Shown here in pieces: positions 31,859 to 41,462 of a DNA stretch of 46,011 nucleotides. How positions within the stretch are numbered: the first letter of the stretch is position 1; every line of letters starts with the position of its first letter. This stretch comes from an uncultured Neomegalonema sp. GTDB lineage: Bacteria > Pseudomonadota > Alphaproteobacteria > Rhodobacterales > Rhodobacteraceae. The notes under the pieces are model-generated. The model did no database searches, had not been told where the DNA came from, and saw nothing but the letters and a program-made list of their open reading frames with translations. The stretch spans positions 1 to 46,011 of the forward strand of contig CALLLP010000024.1 of assembly GCA_938008165.1 (NCBI GenBank), given 5' to 3'. The position numbers were made by a program, and so were the translations under genes.

Positions 31859-32485
31859 ATGCGGTTGTGGCTCGAATTCACGGCGTTCTACGTCCTTGCC
31901 CCTGCTGCGCTCTATGTCCTGCTCCCTTATGTGGATCTGTATGCGGCCATTGCCGGGACCATGGTGATCGGGCTGGTGCTGCTGCATTTTACCGATGGTT
32001 TCACTTGGCGGCATTTGTGGGATTGGCGCAGTTTGCGCGGGACGGGGGGCACGATCCTCTGGACCAGCGCGTTGACGGCGCTCGTTCTGGCGGTGATGAC
32101 GGTGTGGCTTGTGCCTGACAGGTTCTTGATCCTGCCGCGCGAGCGCCCGGAATTATGGCTCGCGATTCTTGCGCTTTATCCGTGGTTTTCCGTGCTGGGG
32201 CAGGAAGTGATTTTCCGCCCTTTGTTCTTCTACCGCTATGGACATCTGTTTTCTTCCGACCGCGTGCGCATTCTCGTGAATGCGGTGGTTTTTTCGGCCG
32301 CGCATCTGTTTTTCCAGAATTGGATCGCGCCGGTCATGACCTTTGCCGGGGGCCTGTTATTCGCGTGGGCGTATCAGCGCAGCCGATCGTTTCCGCTGGT
32401 CTTCATCATGCATTGGATTGCGGGCGGTCTGGTGTTCACGCTGGGGCTTGGCCTCTTTTTCTATCATGGAGCGATCCCGCGATAG
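31859..32485 (+). CDS. CPBP-family (CAAX protease-like) membrane protein
   Basis: 208 residues from ATG 31859, with six or so membrane helices. The catalytic-type motifs are Q115-E116-VIF-R120 (usually EExxxR), FSAAH149 and a later MHWIAGG. The first Glu of the pair is Gln here, so activity is uncertain. The family includes intramembrane proteases and bacteriocin-immunity proteins. It starts 17 bases after the DUF1467 gene. Confidence 0.8.
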   Translation: MRLWLEFTAFYVLAPAALYVLLPYVDLYAAIAGTMVIGLVLLHFTDGFTWRHLWDWRSLRGTGGTILWTSALTALVLAVMTVWLVPDRFLILPRERPELWLAILALYPWFSVLGQEVIFRPLFFYRYGHLFSSDRVRILVNAVVFSAAHLFFQNWIAPVMTFAGGLLFAWAYQRSRSFPLVFIMHWIAGGLVFTLGLGLFFYHGAIPR

Positions 32486-32518
32486 AGCGAGGGAGTCGCT
32501 CAGGATGCATCAGGGGCG

Positions 32519-32950
32519 CTAGAGGCGCCTACCCTGTGACAGATGTTCGCGGTCCATCTCCAGCAACTTGCCCGCTCCGGCATTCAGCGAGATGAGAAAA
32601 TCCATCGTCGTCAGGCCCAGTGCAACCGCCGTCAGGTAGAACGCCTGAAACGAGACATTCACGCCATAGATGCTGAGCGTCGAGAGATAGGCCATCGTCG
32701 TCACGCAGGCCCCGAAAAAGATGAGATCAATCGTGATATCCATCACGAAATCCGTTTTCGACTCGATATCGAAACTGCTGAACGCCGTTACGGCCAGCGA
32801 TATGCTGCCCAGAACAAGGATGACGACGAGAACCTGAAGAAAGCTGATATACGCGCCGAACATCGCATCATATCCCGTGAAGCGCACGAGAAAGGCCAGC
32901 AGCAACGTCAAAAAGACGATCGCACGCGGGGAAAGAAGAGTTCTGATCAT
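32519..32950 (-). CDS. Four-helix membrane protein, unknown function
   Basis: 143 residues with four hydrophobic segments (about 10–24, 34–58, 74–95 and 104–124) and a charged tail. There is no recognised motif. It lies 90 bases downstream of the RND pump on the same strand and may be its last operon gene; alternatively it is independent. Confidence 0.7.
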   Translation of the reverse strand: MIRTLLSPRAIVFLTLLLAFLVRFTGYDAMFGAYISFLQVLVVILVLGSISLAVTAFSSFDIESKTDFVMDITIDLIFFGACVTTMAYLSTLSIYGVNVSFQAFYLTAVALGLTTMDFLISLNAGAGKLLEMDREHLSQGRRL

Positions 32951-33040
32951 CGTATCGGTCCCCCATCAAACGAGGGTTCGTCCTCGCATACCATGGCCTG
33001 TGTCGCAAGCGATGGCCCAAGAACGGGCCATGGCTGGTGT

Positions 33041-36000
33041 CTATTCCGCCGCTTGTGGGAAGGGCGGATCATCATCCCCTGCATCCGACCGGGGCGGCAA
33101 GGGCATCCCTTCGGCCCAGACCAGCACGGGGCGTGTATCGGGCTTGATGGTCGCCACAGCGGGGATGTCGCCCTCGCGCACGCCGCCAAGTGCAGGCGCG
33201 GAATCGGAGGGCGATGGAAAGGCATAAGATGCGGCGGCGCCGCGCTCCGGAATGACGGGAAGGGGAGGCATGCTCAGGCGAACAGGCGTCTCCCCGAATG
33301 CATAAGTGTCGTCCCAGCGCACCGTATGCCCCGCGCGAAAGCCGTGCTTGACCGAGCGCAGAAGGCGGCGGTCACGGTTGTACTGGGATTTCTGGCCTGC
33401 CCCCGCCATGGCCAGCGTCATTATTCCACGCCAGCCCATCCGGGGCAGCTTGCCAAACCACCAGATGCGCAGGGCCAATAGGGACGGCGTGACTACCAGC
33501 GTCAATACGGTTGCAAAGCCAAGGCCGAAGATGATTGCGGTGGCCAGTTGCGTCCACCACAGGGCTGTCGGCGCACCGACGGTGATCCCCCCCGCCTTGA
33601 AATCGATGGAGACGGCGAACATCATCGGCAGCAGGCCCGCCATGGTCGTAATGGTGGTCAGCAGAACAGGGCGCAGCCGCTGCACGCCGGTCTGAACGAT
33701 CGCATCGATCGGCGGCAGGGTCCGGCGAAACTCCTGATAGGTGTCGATCAACACGATGTTGTTGTTCACCACGATCCCCGCCAAGGCCACGATTCCGATC
33801 CCGGTCATGATGATCGAGAAGGATTGCCCCATCACCATCATGCCGACCAGCACCCAGCCGACCGACAGGATCACGGCCAACAGCACGAGGATCGAGTTAT
33901 AGATACTGTCGAACTGTGCCAGCAGGATGATGAACATCAGGCCCAGCGCTCCGGCAAAGGCGGCCATCAGAAAGGCTTGGCTCTCCTGCTGTTCTTCGAA
34001 ATCGCCGACAAAGGTTGTCTTGACCCCCTTGCCCAGATCGGCGGTTTTCAGCCATTCGCCGATTTCCGCGATCTTTTCGTTGGCATTCGCGCCGTCCTCC
34101 ACATCCGCTGCGACGGTGAAGACGCGCACGCCATCCACGCGGGTAATCTCTGAGACCTTCGGCACTGCCCGGCGCTCGACGAAATTGGCCAGCGGGACAA
34201 GGCCCACATTCGTCTGTACGCGCAAGCGGTCGAGGATTTCGATATCGCGGCTCTCCACCGGAAAACGGCCGCGAATATCGATCTCGTCGTCTGAATCGTC
34301 CGGGCGATAGGTGCCGACCGTCACGCCCCGCGTCACAAGCTGTACCATCGATCCGATGGAGGCGACATTCGCGCCGTATTTGCCTGCCTCCGTGCGGTCG
34401 ATGACCAGTTCCCATTCGATGCCGGGCAGGGGCAGGGTGGAGGAAACGTCCTTCAGCCCCTCGACCCCGTTCATATGCGTCATGAGCGTTTTGGTGGCCG
34501 CTTGCAGCGTGTCGAAATCCACCGCCGCGACGCGCACTTGCACGGGCTTGCCCTGCTGCGGTCCATCCGCCTGTTCGGCCAGCTCGATCTTGACGCCGGG
34601 CAATCCTGCGACGGCCCCGCGCAGGTCTTCGAGAATGACCGCGCCTTTCTTGCGCACGCGCCAGTTATCGAATTCGAATTGGATGCGGCCAATGGAATCC
34701 TTGGGTGCGCTGCCCGTATCGGCCCCGCCTCCGCCGCCTCCACCGACGATGGCCAAGGCCGCCGAGACATCCTCGGTGCCCAGAACCCGGCTTTCGACGA
34801 CGCGCATGATGGCGTCCTTTTCCTCGATGGACAGGTTGCCGCGCGCCGAAACATAGAGATTGGCGATTTCGGGGTCGGTCTCGACGAAGAATTCCACCCC
34901 GTAGCTGTTCTCCTGATACAGCTTGAAGATGCCGACCAACGCTCCGGCGGTCAGCCCGACAACGACCAGCGGCATGATCGGATTGCCGACGATGAATTTC
35001 AGGAAAGTGCCAAAGATGCCAAGGCGGCCCGCTTCGCGCTCATAGGGTGCGATGGGCACTGTGCGGCCCTGAAATCCGGCGGCAAAGGCCATGGCGGCGA
35101 ACAGGGCGGTCAGGGCCGCGAGGGCATAGATCGCCTGTACGCTGCGGTTCGGGCCGGAATCGACATCCCCCGTCACGCCATCGGAGAGGGGCGGTGGGCT
35201 GGCGAGCGTCATCGCTTGCCCCAGATCGATCAGCGCCAGCGCCCCGACAACCAGCAGGCCGCCCAAGACCATCGATCCGACCCAGCCCAGCTTTGACCGT
35301 ATGGCGGTCGGCACGCGGCCCACCGCGCGGGTGATCCGCGCGACGATGATGCCGGTAATCGGCAGATAGATCAGCGCGACCAGCAAGGAGGCGGTCAGTA
35401 CGAAAATCAGTGTGATCGGCAGATACCGCATGAATTGCCCCGGCATCCCCGGCCAGAACAGCATCGGCAAAAACGCGCAGAGCGTCGTCGCGGTCGAGGC
35501 GACGATGGGCCAGAACATCCGCCGTGCCGCCTCGCCATAGGCAACCGAGGGCCGCGCCCCTTGCGCGCGCCGCGTATCGGCATATTCGGTGACGACGATG
35601 GCCCCGTCGACCAGCATCCCCACCGCGAGGATCAGGCCGAACATCACCATGTTGTTGACCGTCATCCCCAACGATGCCATCAGCGCAAAAGCCAAGAGGA
35701 ACGAAGTCGGAATCGCAAAGGCCACCAAGATTGCCGAGCGGATGCCCAACGCGGCGACAACCACGATCATCACGAGCGCGATGGCCGTGATGACGCTCGA
35801 TTCGAGCTGGCTGACCATATCCTGCACGCGACTGGCTTCATCGAGTGAAAAGTCGACGCGGACGGAATCGCGCAGGCCATCGGGCCATGTCTCCATGACC
35901 GCGCCCACGACCGCGCGCACCTGCTCGACGGTGCGGATGATGTTTTCGCCCGTGCGTTTCTTGACCGATAGCGAGATTGTCGGCTCGCCATTGAAGCGCG

Positions 36001-36811
36001 CGATGGAGGTGCGATCCTCGAAGGTGCGGCGAACCTCCGAAATGTCGCGCATGGTCACGACCCGCTCGCCCAATACCTTGATCGGCAATCTGTAAATATC
36101 TTCGAGCGACTCGATCGCGCCGGGCAGTTTGATCGAGAACGACCCCTGTTCAGTCTGCACCGCGCCCGCTGCGATCACCTGATTGTTGTTGCTGACGGTC
36201 TGAAGCAGTTCGGCGGCTGTGATGCCATAGCTTTCCAGCCGGGACGGGTCGATCACGATCTCGACCAATTCGTCGCGCTTGCCGTTGATTTCCGCTTCCA
36301 GAACCGAGGAAATGCCCTCGATGGCATTCTGCAAATCATTCGCGACCCGCACCAGCGTGCGCTCTGGCGCTTCGCCCGACAGGGTGACATTGAGGATCGG
36401 GAATTCGGATGTATTGATCTCGATGATGCGTGGTTCGTTTGCATCTTCGGGGAATTCGGCCTGCGCCTTATCCACCTCCGCGCGCACCTCCGCGATGATC
36501 GCATCCTTGTCAAAGCCGAAATCGAATTCCAGCGCGACCGAGGCATGGCCTTCGGTCGCTACGCCGGTCATCTCCTTCAAGCCTTCGAGGGTCTTGAGCT
36601 GTGTCTCCAGCGGTTTGACGAGCAGTCGTTCGGCATCCAGCGCGCTGACACCCGGATAGTTGACCGAGACATAGAGCGTCGGAATATCGATATTCGGGCT
36701 GCCCTCTTTCGGCAGGCCCGTGTAGGACATCCACCCCGCCACAAGGCTGAGGACGATGAACGCGACGATCATCCGGGCGCGATTGATCGCGACATCGACG
36801 AGACGGTTCAT
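33041..36811 (-). CDS. RND-family efflux pump inner membrane transporter
   Basis: 1256 residues, slightly longer than AcrB because of an insert of about 60–80 residues after helix 6. It has twelve membrane helices and two large periplasmic loops; the start MNRLVDVAINRARMIVAFIV and PNIDIPTLYVSVNYPGVSA are typical. In helix 4 the proton-relay pair Asp-Asp of AcrB is Asp402-Gly403 here (MLVDGAIVV); the helix 10 counterpart reads VVNNNIVLID. Poly-Gly near residue 690 (GGGGGGG) lies in the second loop. It overlaps the adaptor by 4 bases. The outer membrane channel is not in the window. Confidence 0.95.
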   Translation of the reverse strand: MNRLVDVAINRARMIVAFIVLSLVAGWMSYTGLPKEGSPNIDIPTLYVSVNYPGVSALDAERLLVKPLETQLKTLEGLKEMTGVATEGHASVALEFDFGFDKDAIIAEVRAEVDKAQAEFPEDANEPRIIEINTSEFPILNVTLSGEAPERTLVRVANDLQNAIEGISSVLEAEINGKRDELVEIVIDPSRLESYGITAAELLQTVSNNNQVIAAGAVQTEQGSFSIKLPGAIESLEDIYRLPIKVLGERVVTMRDISEVRRTFEDRTSIARFNGEPTISLSVKKRTGENIIRTVEQVRAVVGAVMETWPDGLRDSVRVDFSLDEASRVQDMVSQLESSVITAIALVMIVVVAALGIRSAILVAFAIPTSFLLAFALMASLGMTVNNMVMFGLILAVGMLVDGAIVVTEYADTRRAQGARPSVAYGEAARRMFWPIVASTATTLCAFLPMLFWPGMPGQFMRYLPITLIFVLTASLLVALIYLPITGIIVARITRAVGRVPTAIRSKLGWVGSMVLGGLLVVGALALIDLGQAMTLASPPPLSDGVTGDVDSGPNRSVQAIYALAALTALFAAMAFAAGFQGRTVPIAPYEREAGRLGIFGTFLKFIVGNPIMPLVVVGLTAGALVGIFKLYQENSYGVEFFVETDPEIANLYVSARGNLSIEEKDAIMRVVESRVLGTEDVSAALAIVGGGGGGGADTGSAPKDSIGRIQFEFDNWRVRKKGAVILEDLRGAVAGLPGVKIELAEQADGPQQGKPVQVRVAAVDFDTLQAATKTLMTHMNGVEGLKDVSSTLPLPGIEWELVIDRTEAGKYGANVASIGSMVQLVTRGVTVGTYRPDDSDDEIDIRGRFPVESRDIEILDRLRVQTNVGLVPLANFVERRAVPKVSEITRVDGVRVFTVAADVEDGANANEKIAEIGEWLKTADLGKGVKTTFVGDFEEQQESQAFLMAAFAGALGLMFIILLAQFDSIYNSILVLLAVILSVGWVLVGMMVMGQSFSIIMTGIGIVALAGIVVNNNIVLIDTYQEFRRTLPPIDAIVQTGVQRLRPVLLTTITTMAGLLPMMFAVSIDFKAGGITVGAPTALWWTQLATAIIFGLGFATVLTLVVTPSLLALRIWWFGKLPRMGWRGIMTLAMAGAGQKSQYNRDRRLLRSVKHGFRAGHTVRWDDTYAFGETPVRLSMPPLPVIPERGAAASYAFPSPSDSAPALGGVREGDIPAVATIKPDTRPVLVWAEGMPLPPRSDAGDDDPPFPQAAE

Positions 36812-37959
36812 GATGGCGATCCGAGAATATTGCCGGTTTGCGGCGTTTCCTTCAGGCGGCTGCCTTCGCTGACATATTCCTGTCCCACCACGATCACGGT
36901 CGCCTCGTTGCCGAGACCGGAGAGCCAGACCCCATTATCATCGTCGCGCAGGATCTCGACGGCCCGGAAAGCCGCTTTGCCGCCAACGGAAATCATGACG
37001 CCGATATCCCCCGCCTCGTTCAGTGTCAGGGCCGATTGAGGCAGTCGATGGGCGGGGCGCGAGTCGAGCGGAATTTCGATCTGTGCGGTGACGGCATCGC
37101 GCAGGCGATAATCGGGGTTCGGCACGTCGATCTCGATTTCAAAGGTCCGCGTGGCCGTATCGGCGGTCTGAGCGATATAGGTGATGGTCCCGCGCACGCT
37201 TTCGCCGGTGATGAGACTGGCACTGGCGGGATCGCCGAGGCGCAGCTTGCCGATCTGGAATTCCGGCACGAAGCCGGAGACTTTCAACGGGTTCGGATCG
37301 ACCACGGTTGCGCAGACACCGCCGGGTTGCAGCAGCGAGCCGATCTCGGCGCTCTCACCTTCGATCACCCCGTCGAAGGGAGCGCGAATCTCAAGCTGGC
37401 CGATTTCCACGTCGATCTGCATGATTTCCGAGCGCAGAACTTCGGCATCGGCCTTTCTTGCGCTGGTATTATTGGCGGCGGCGAGGCCTTTTTCGCTGAG
37501 CGTTTGCTGGGCACGGGCTTCGATCAGGGCCTGTTGCAGTCGTGCGACCGACCCTTCGCGCCGGGCCTTGCGCGCTCCAATCTGCTGACGGCAAAGCAGG
37601 TCGCCCTGACGCACCCGTGCGCCCTTGCGCGGGGCGATGGCGACGACGCCGGATGTTTCCGCGCGCACTTGGACCCGGCGACTCGCTTCGGTAGCGCCGG
37701 TCAGTTTCAGATTGGAGGCGAGAGATTCTGCGCGGCTGCGCGTCGTGACGACCTCGATCGCCATGGTTTTCGGTTCCGCCGGAGCGGTGCTTTCGCCTTG
37801 GGCGGCGGTTTCCTGCCGTTCCCGCTTGCGCGCCATGGCTTGATCCATGGCTTTCGTGGCCGCTTCGCTGACCTGCGCATAGTCGCCCCCGGTTACATAG
37901 GTGACGATGCCGAGCGCGATCCCGGCGGCGACGAGCAGTTTGAACACTCCGTTCAGCAT
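36808..37959 (-). CDS. RND efflux periplasmic adaptor (membrane fusion protein)
   Basis: 383 residues. It has one N-terminal membrane anchor (about 5–24), a Gln/Ala/Glu-rich linker, a biotinyl-lipoyl-like half (VRVRAETSGVVAIAPRKGA-type stretch at 100–120), a coiled-coil hairpin (about 135–180), the second lipoyl half (LEIRAPFDGVIEGESAEIGS) and a beta-barrel with TFEIEIDVPNPDYRLRDAV. It bridges the pump to an outer membrane channel. It starts 6 bases after the regulator stop. Confidence 0.93.
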   Translation of the reverse strand: MLNGVFKLLVAAGIALGIVTYVTGGDYAQVSEAATKAMDQAMARKRERQETAAQGESTAPAEPKTMAIEVVTTRSRAESLASNLKLTGATEASRRVQVRAETSGVVAIAPRKGARVRQGDLLCRQQIGARKARREGSVARLQQALIEARAQQTLSEKGLAAANNTSARKADAEVLRSEIMQIDVEIGQLEIRAPFDGVIEGESAEIGSLLQPGGVCATVVDPNPLKVSGFVPEFQIGKLRLGDPASASLITGESVRGTITYIAQTADTATRTFEIEIDVPNPDYRLRDAVTAQIEIPLDSRPAHRLPQSALTLNEAGDIGVMISVGGKAAFRAVEILRDDDNGVWLSGLGNEATVIVVGQEYVSEGSRLKETPQTGNILGSPS

Positions 37960-37965
37960 ATCTGG

Positions 37966-38472
37966 TTACTCCGCCGCCATGGTAGGTCTCACACGACTTC
38001 CACGCTGCGCATCGTTGTTTCCGTCGCGGGCATGCAGGTCGTCGAGGGCGCGGTGGGTGGCATTGGCCAGCACGTCGAAGAAATTCGCCAACTCGCCAAC
38101 CCGTTCCACCCCCTCCGGAGCCATATTGCTGAAGGAATCCGCATTGCGCAGAATCGTCTCACGGGCGCGGATCGACCGTGCGCGCTTGCGCTCCACAATC
38201 TGTATATAGGGGTCTTGGGCCAGCCGGAAATAATCCTGCCGCTCGCCCCGGATCGCAACCCGTTCGATGACGCCAAGGTCTTCGAGCAAGCGGGTATTCG
38301 TGCTGACACTGCCCCGGCTGATCGCCAGCCGCTCGGCAAGATCGGTAAAGCTGAACGGTCCCCCGTGCAGCACGAACAGGCCCATCAGACGCCCGGCAAT
38401 GCGGGGCATCCCGTCGCTTTGCAGGATGAGACCCATCCCTTCGATGAAATCGGTTTCAGCATGTTTGATCAT
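37966..38472 (-). CDS. MarR/GbsR-type transcriptional regulator of the RND operon
   Basis: 168 residues from ATG 38472; ATG 38493 or TTG 38502 would lengthen it, but those fall in the operator region. The winged helix is at about 22–90 (SDGMPRIAGRLMGLFVL, FSFTDLAERLAISRGSVSTN, LLEDLGVIERV), and the C-terminal part is helical for dimerisation. The first gene of the regulator–adaptor–pump operon, it very likely controls the operon through the palindrome upstream. Confidence 0.88.
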   Translation of the reverse strand: MIKHAETDFIEGMGLILQSDGMPRIAGRLMGLFVLHGGPFSFTDLAERLAISRGSVSTNTRLLEDLGVIERVAIRGERQDYFRLAQDPYIQIVERKRARSIRARETILRNADSFSNMAPEGVERVGELANFFDVLANATHRALDDLHARDGNNDAQRGSRVRPTMAAE

Positions 38473-38491
38473 GGCGAAGTATGTAGCGCGC

Positions 38492-38519
38492 ATTTTGTTC
38501 AATCAAGACTGAACGAAAT
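38492..38519. promoter_or_regulatory. Palindromic operator upstream of the RND regulator
   Basis: Arms ATTTTGTTCA (38492–38501) and TGAACGAAAT (38510–38519) are inverted with one mismatch in ten and an 8-base spacer. The site is 20 bases upstream of the regulator ATG, suitable for autorepression. It may also affect the divergent glutamine synthetase-like gene 140 bases away. Confidence 0.6.
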
Positions 38520-38657
38520 GTTTTTCGCGGTTGCGATGTCCTGCGCACACGCCGTGCAAAGAAAGTGTGGGCTTGGCCTGTCGTGTGAACGCGGCTAGGT
38601 TTTGATCCGATTGCACAGGCTTGCAATCCGCCCCCTGTATCCGTCACGGAAATTCCC

Positions 38658-40025
38658 ATGTCATCCTGCGATATCTTCGCCAGCTTGCCCCAGACCTGCC
38701 GCGACTGGGTCGATAACCGCAAGATCGAGGAGGTGGAATGCATCATCGCCGATATGGTCGGCATCTCGCGCGGCAAGGCGATGCCGTGGCGCAAATTCGT
38801 GGAAAGTCGCCGCAGCTTTCTGCCTATTTCGATTTTTTATCAGACGATTACGGGCGATTATGCCGATCTGGAAGGTCTGAGCGATCAATGGACCGAGCGG
38901 GATATGCTGCTCACCCCCGATATGAGCACCGCGACCGCTGCGCCCTGGTCGAATGACGTGACCATTCAGGTCATCCACGACATGAACACCTATGAGGGCG
39001 ACCCGATCCCTGTGGCCCCGCGCAATGTGCTGCGCCGGGTCATGTCGCTCTATGCACAGGCAGGGTGGAAACCGGTCGTGGCCCCCGAACTGGAATTCTA
39101 TCTCACCAAGATCAACACCGATCCCGACGAGGTGATCGAGCCGCCCGTGGGCCGCACAGGGCGGCGCGGGATCGGACGGCAAGCCTATTCGATGAGTGCC
39201 GTGGACGAATACGGCCCGGTTATCGAAACGATCTATGACTATGCCGAGGCGCAGGGCTTTGAGATCGAGACGATCATTCAGGAGGGCGGGGCAGGCCAAT
39301 TGGAGATCAATGTGGGCCATGGCGACCCGTTGACACTGGCCGATCAGGTGTTTTTCTTCAAACGGTCGATCCGCGAGGCGGCCCTGCATAACGGCTGTTT
39401 CGCAACCTTCATGGCCAAGCCGATGCAGGATGAGCCGGGCAGCGCGATGCATATTCATCAAAGCGTGCTCGACGCCCGCACGGGCCGCACCGTCTTTGCT
39501 GATGAGGCGGGCAAACCGACGCCGCATTTCTTCGGCTTTCTGGCGGGACAGCAGGATAACCTGCCATCGCTTATTTCGCTGCTCGCCCCGTATGTGAACA
39601 GCTATCGGCGCTATACGACCGAGGATGCCGCGCCGATCAACCTTGAATGGGGTTGTGATAACCGCTCGACGGGCCTGCGCGTGCCCCTCTCCACGCCCTC
39701 GGCGCTCCGGGTCGAGAACCGGATCGCGGGGATGGATTGCAACTGCTACCTTGCTTTCGCCGCCAGCCTCGCCGCCGGGTATATCGGCATGAAAGCGGGC
39801 GCAACGCCCCGGCCCGAAATCAAGGGCGAAGCCTATGCGCTCCCGCGCGCACTCCCCCGATCCTTGCACGAAGCGCTGGATCTGCTGAAGAATAACCCGG
39901 CGGTGGTCGATGTGCTGGGCGATGAATTCTGCACCGTCTATCTGGCCATCAAGCGGCAGGAGGTGGAGGAATTCCTACAAGTCATCAGCCCGTGGGAGCG
40001 GGAACATCTGTTGCTGAATGTGTGA
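38658..40025 (+). CDS. puuA: Glutamine synthetase family protein (gamma-glutamylputrescine synthetase-like)
   Basis: 455 residues with the glutamine synthetase fold: metal and substrate motifs VAPELEFYL, EGGAGQLEINVGHGDP, SAMHIHQSV and DNRSTGLRVP. The length and sequence style are those of PuuA-type enzymes that glutamylate polyamines rather than ammonia-assimilating GlnA. The following FAD oxidase gene resembles puuB, supporting polyamine or related amine catabolism. The amine substrate is not fixed by sequence. Confidence 0.85.
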   Translation: MSSCDIFASLPQTCRDWVDNRKIEEVECIIADMVGISRGKAMPWRKFVESRRSFLPISIFYQTITGDYADLEGLSDQWTERDMLLTPDMSTATAAPWSNDVTIQVIHDMNTYEGDPIPVAPRNVLRRVMSLYAQAGWKPVVAPELEFYLTKINTDPDEVIEPPVGRTGRRGIGRQAYSMSAVDEYGPVIETIYDYAEAQGFEIETIIQEGGAGQLEINVGHGDPLTLADQVFFFKRSIREAALHNGCFATFMAKPMQDEPGSAMHIHQSVLDARTGRTVFADEAGKPTPHFFGFLAGQQDNLPSLISLLAPYVNSYRRYTTEDAAPINLEWGCDNRSTGLRVPLSTPSALRVENRIAGMDCNCYLAFAASLAAGYIGMKAGATPRPEIKGEAYALPRALPRSLHEALDLLKNNPAVVDVLGDEFCTVYLAIKRQEVEEFLQVISPWEREHLLLNV

Positions 40026-40076
40026 TTGTCTTGAGATGGGATTTTCTGATTTCATTTCATTTTGCATTTTTAATCA

Positions 40077-41399
40077 ATGACATATTTTAATTCATCATCC
40101 GACCTCCTGACCATCAATGACCGCCCCGGCCAGCATGCTCCGTCGTGGTATGCTGTTACGGCACAGTCGATGCCGGATCATCCGTCGCTCAAGGGTGAAA
40201 CGCGGGCGGATGTGTGCATTGTCGGGGGCGGTTATTCGGGCCTGTCGGCGGCATTGCATCTGCGCGAGCGGGGGTACGATGTGGCCTTGGTCGAGGCGCA
40301 TCGTGTCGGCTGGGGGGCCTCCGGGCGCAATGGTGGGCAGCTTGGCTCTGGCCAGCGGATCGGGCAGGGCGAATTGGAGGCGCGGCTGGGGCAGGGGGTG
40401 GCCCGCGCGCTTTGGGATCTGGCCGAAGAGTCTAAAGCCCTCGCGAAATCCCTCATCGCCCGCCATGCGATCGATTGCGACCTGCGCCCCGGCATCCTCG
40501 ACGCCATACACCGCCCCCGCTTCGAGGCGGAGACCCGCGAGGATGTGGCCCTGCTCACCGAGCGCTATGCCTATCCCCATATTCGCTTTGTCGGGCGCGA
40601 GGAAATCCGCGCGATGGTGGCGAGCGAGGATTTTCACGGCGGCGCTCTCGATACCGATGCCGCTCATCTGCACCCCCTCAATTATGCGCTTGGCCTCGCC
40701 CGCGCGGCGGCGGCGGCGGGCGTGCGCCTGCATGAGCACAGCCGTGTCATGCGGATCTCTGGGGGGCCGGTCTCTGGGGGGCGGGTCGAGACGATGGAAG
40801 GGAGCGTGACGGCCCCGCATATCCTGCTCGCCTGCAATGGGTATCTGTGCGGGCTGGAGGGATCGGTGGCCGCGAGGGTGATGCCGATCAATAATTTCAT
40901 CGTCGCGACCGAACCACTGCCCGACCCCGCCGCCCTGATCCGGGACGATGTCGCCCTGTGCGATTCGCGGTTTGTGGTCAATTACTTCCGCCTGTCCCGC
41001 GATGGGCGGTTGCTGTTCGGCGGGGGCGAGAATTACAGCTATCGCTTTCCCGCCGATATCGCCGCGACGGTGCGCAAGCCCCTGCTGCGGATATTTCCGC
41101 AATTGGCGGACACGCGGATCGATTACGCATGGGGCGGCACATTGGCCATCACCATGGATCGGATGCCCCATTTCGCGCGCCCTGCACCGGGCATCCTGTC
41201 GATTTCGGGCTATTCGGGCCATGGGGTCGGAATGGCGACCCTTGCGGGCAAGCTGGCCGCAGAGGCTATCGCGGGGCAGGCGGAACGTTTTGACCTGCTG
41301 GCAAGCATCCCCCGTCCCCGCTTTCCGGGTGGCATAGCCCTTCGCTCCCCACTGCTGACCCTTGCGATGCTGTGGTACGGGCTGAAAGATCGATTGTAG
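40077..41399 (+). CDS. puuB: FAD-dependent amine oxidoreductase (gamma-glutamylputrescine oxidase-like)
   Basis: 440 residues of the DAO/GlyOx fold. The FAD-binding motif VCIVGGGYSGLSAALHL is followed by VGWGASGRNGGQLGSG, typical of PuuB. The C-terminus has LSISGYSGHGVGMATLAGKL, the usual FAD-closing stretch. ATG 40077 keeps the SWYAVTA segment seen in PuuB-type proteins; no good ribosome binding site precedes it. It lies 51 AT-rich bases after the synthetase gene. Confidence 0.88.
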   Translation: MTYFNSSSDLLTINDRPGQHAPSWYAVTAQSMPDHPSLKGETRADVCIVGGGYSGLSAALHLRERGYDVALVEAHRVGWGASGRNGGQLGSGQRIGQGELEARLGQGVARALWDLAEESKALAKSLIARHAIDCDLRPGILDAIHRPRFEAETREDVALLTERYAYPHIRFVGREEIRAMVASEDFHGGALDTDAAHLHPLNYALGLARAAAAAGVRLHEHSRVMRISGGPVSGGRVETMEGSVTAPHILLACNGYLCGLEGSVAARVMPINNFIVATEPLPDPAALIRDDVALCDSRFVVNYFRLSRDGRLLFGGGENYSYRFPADIAATVRKPLLRIFPQLADTRIDYAWGGTLAITMDRMPHFARPAPGILSISGYSGHGVGMATLAGKLAAEAIAGQAERFDLLASIPRPRFPGGIALRSPLLTLAMLWYGLKDRL

Positions 41400-41462
41400 T
41401 TTGCAATAATACACGATTTTCACCATACGACGTACGACATATCGAGTGCTTTGGGTGTGACT

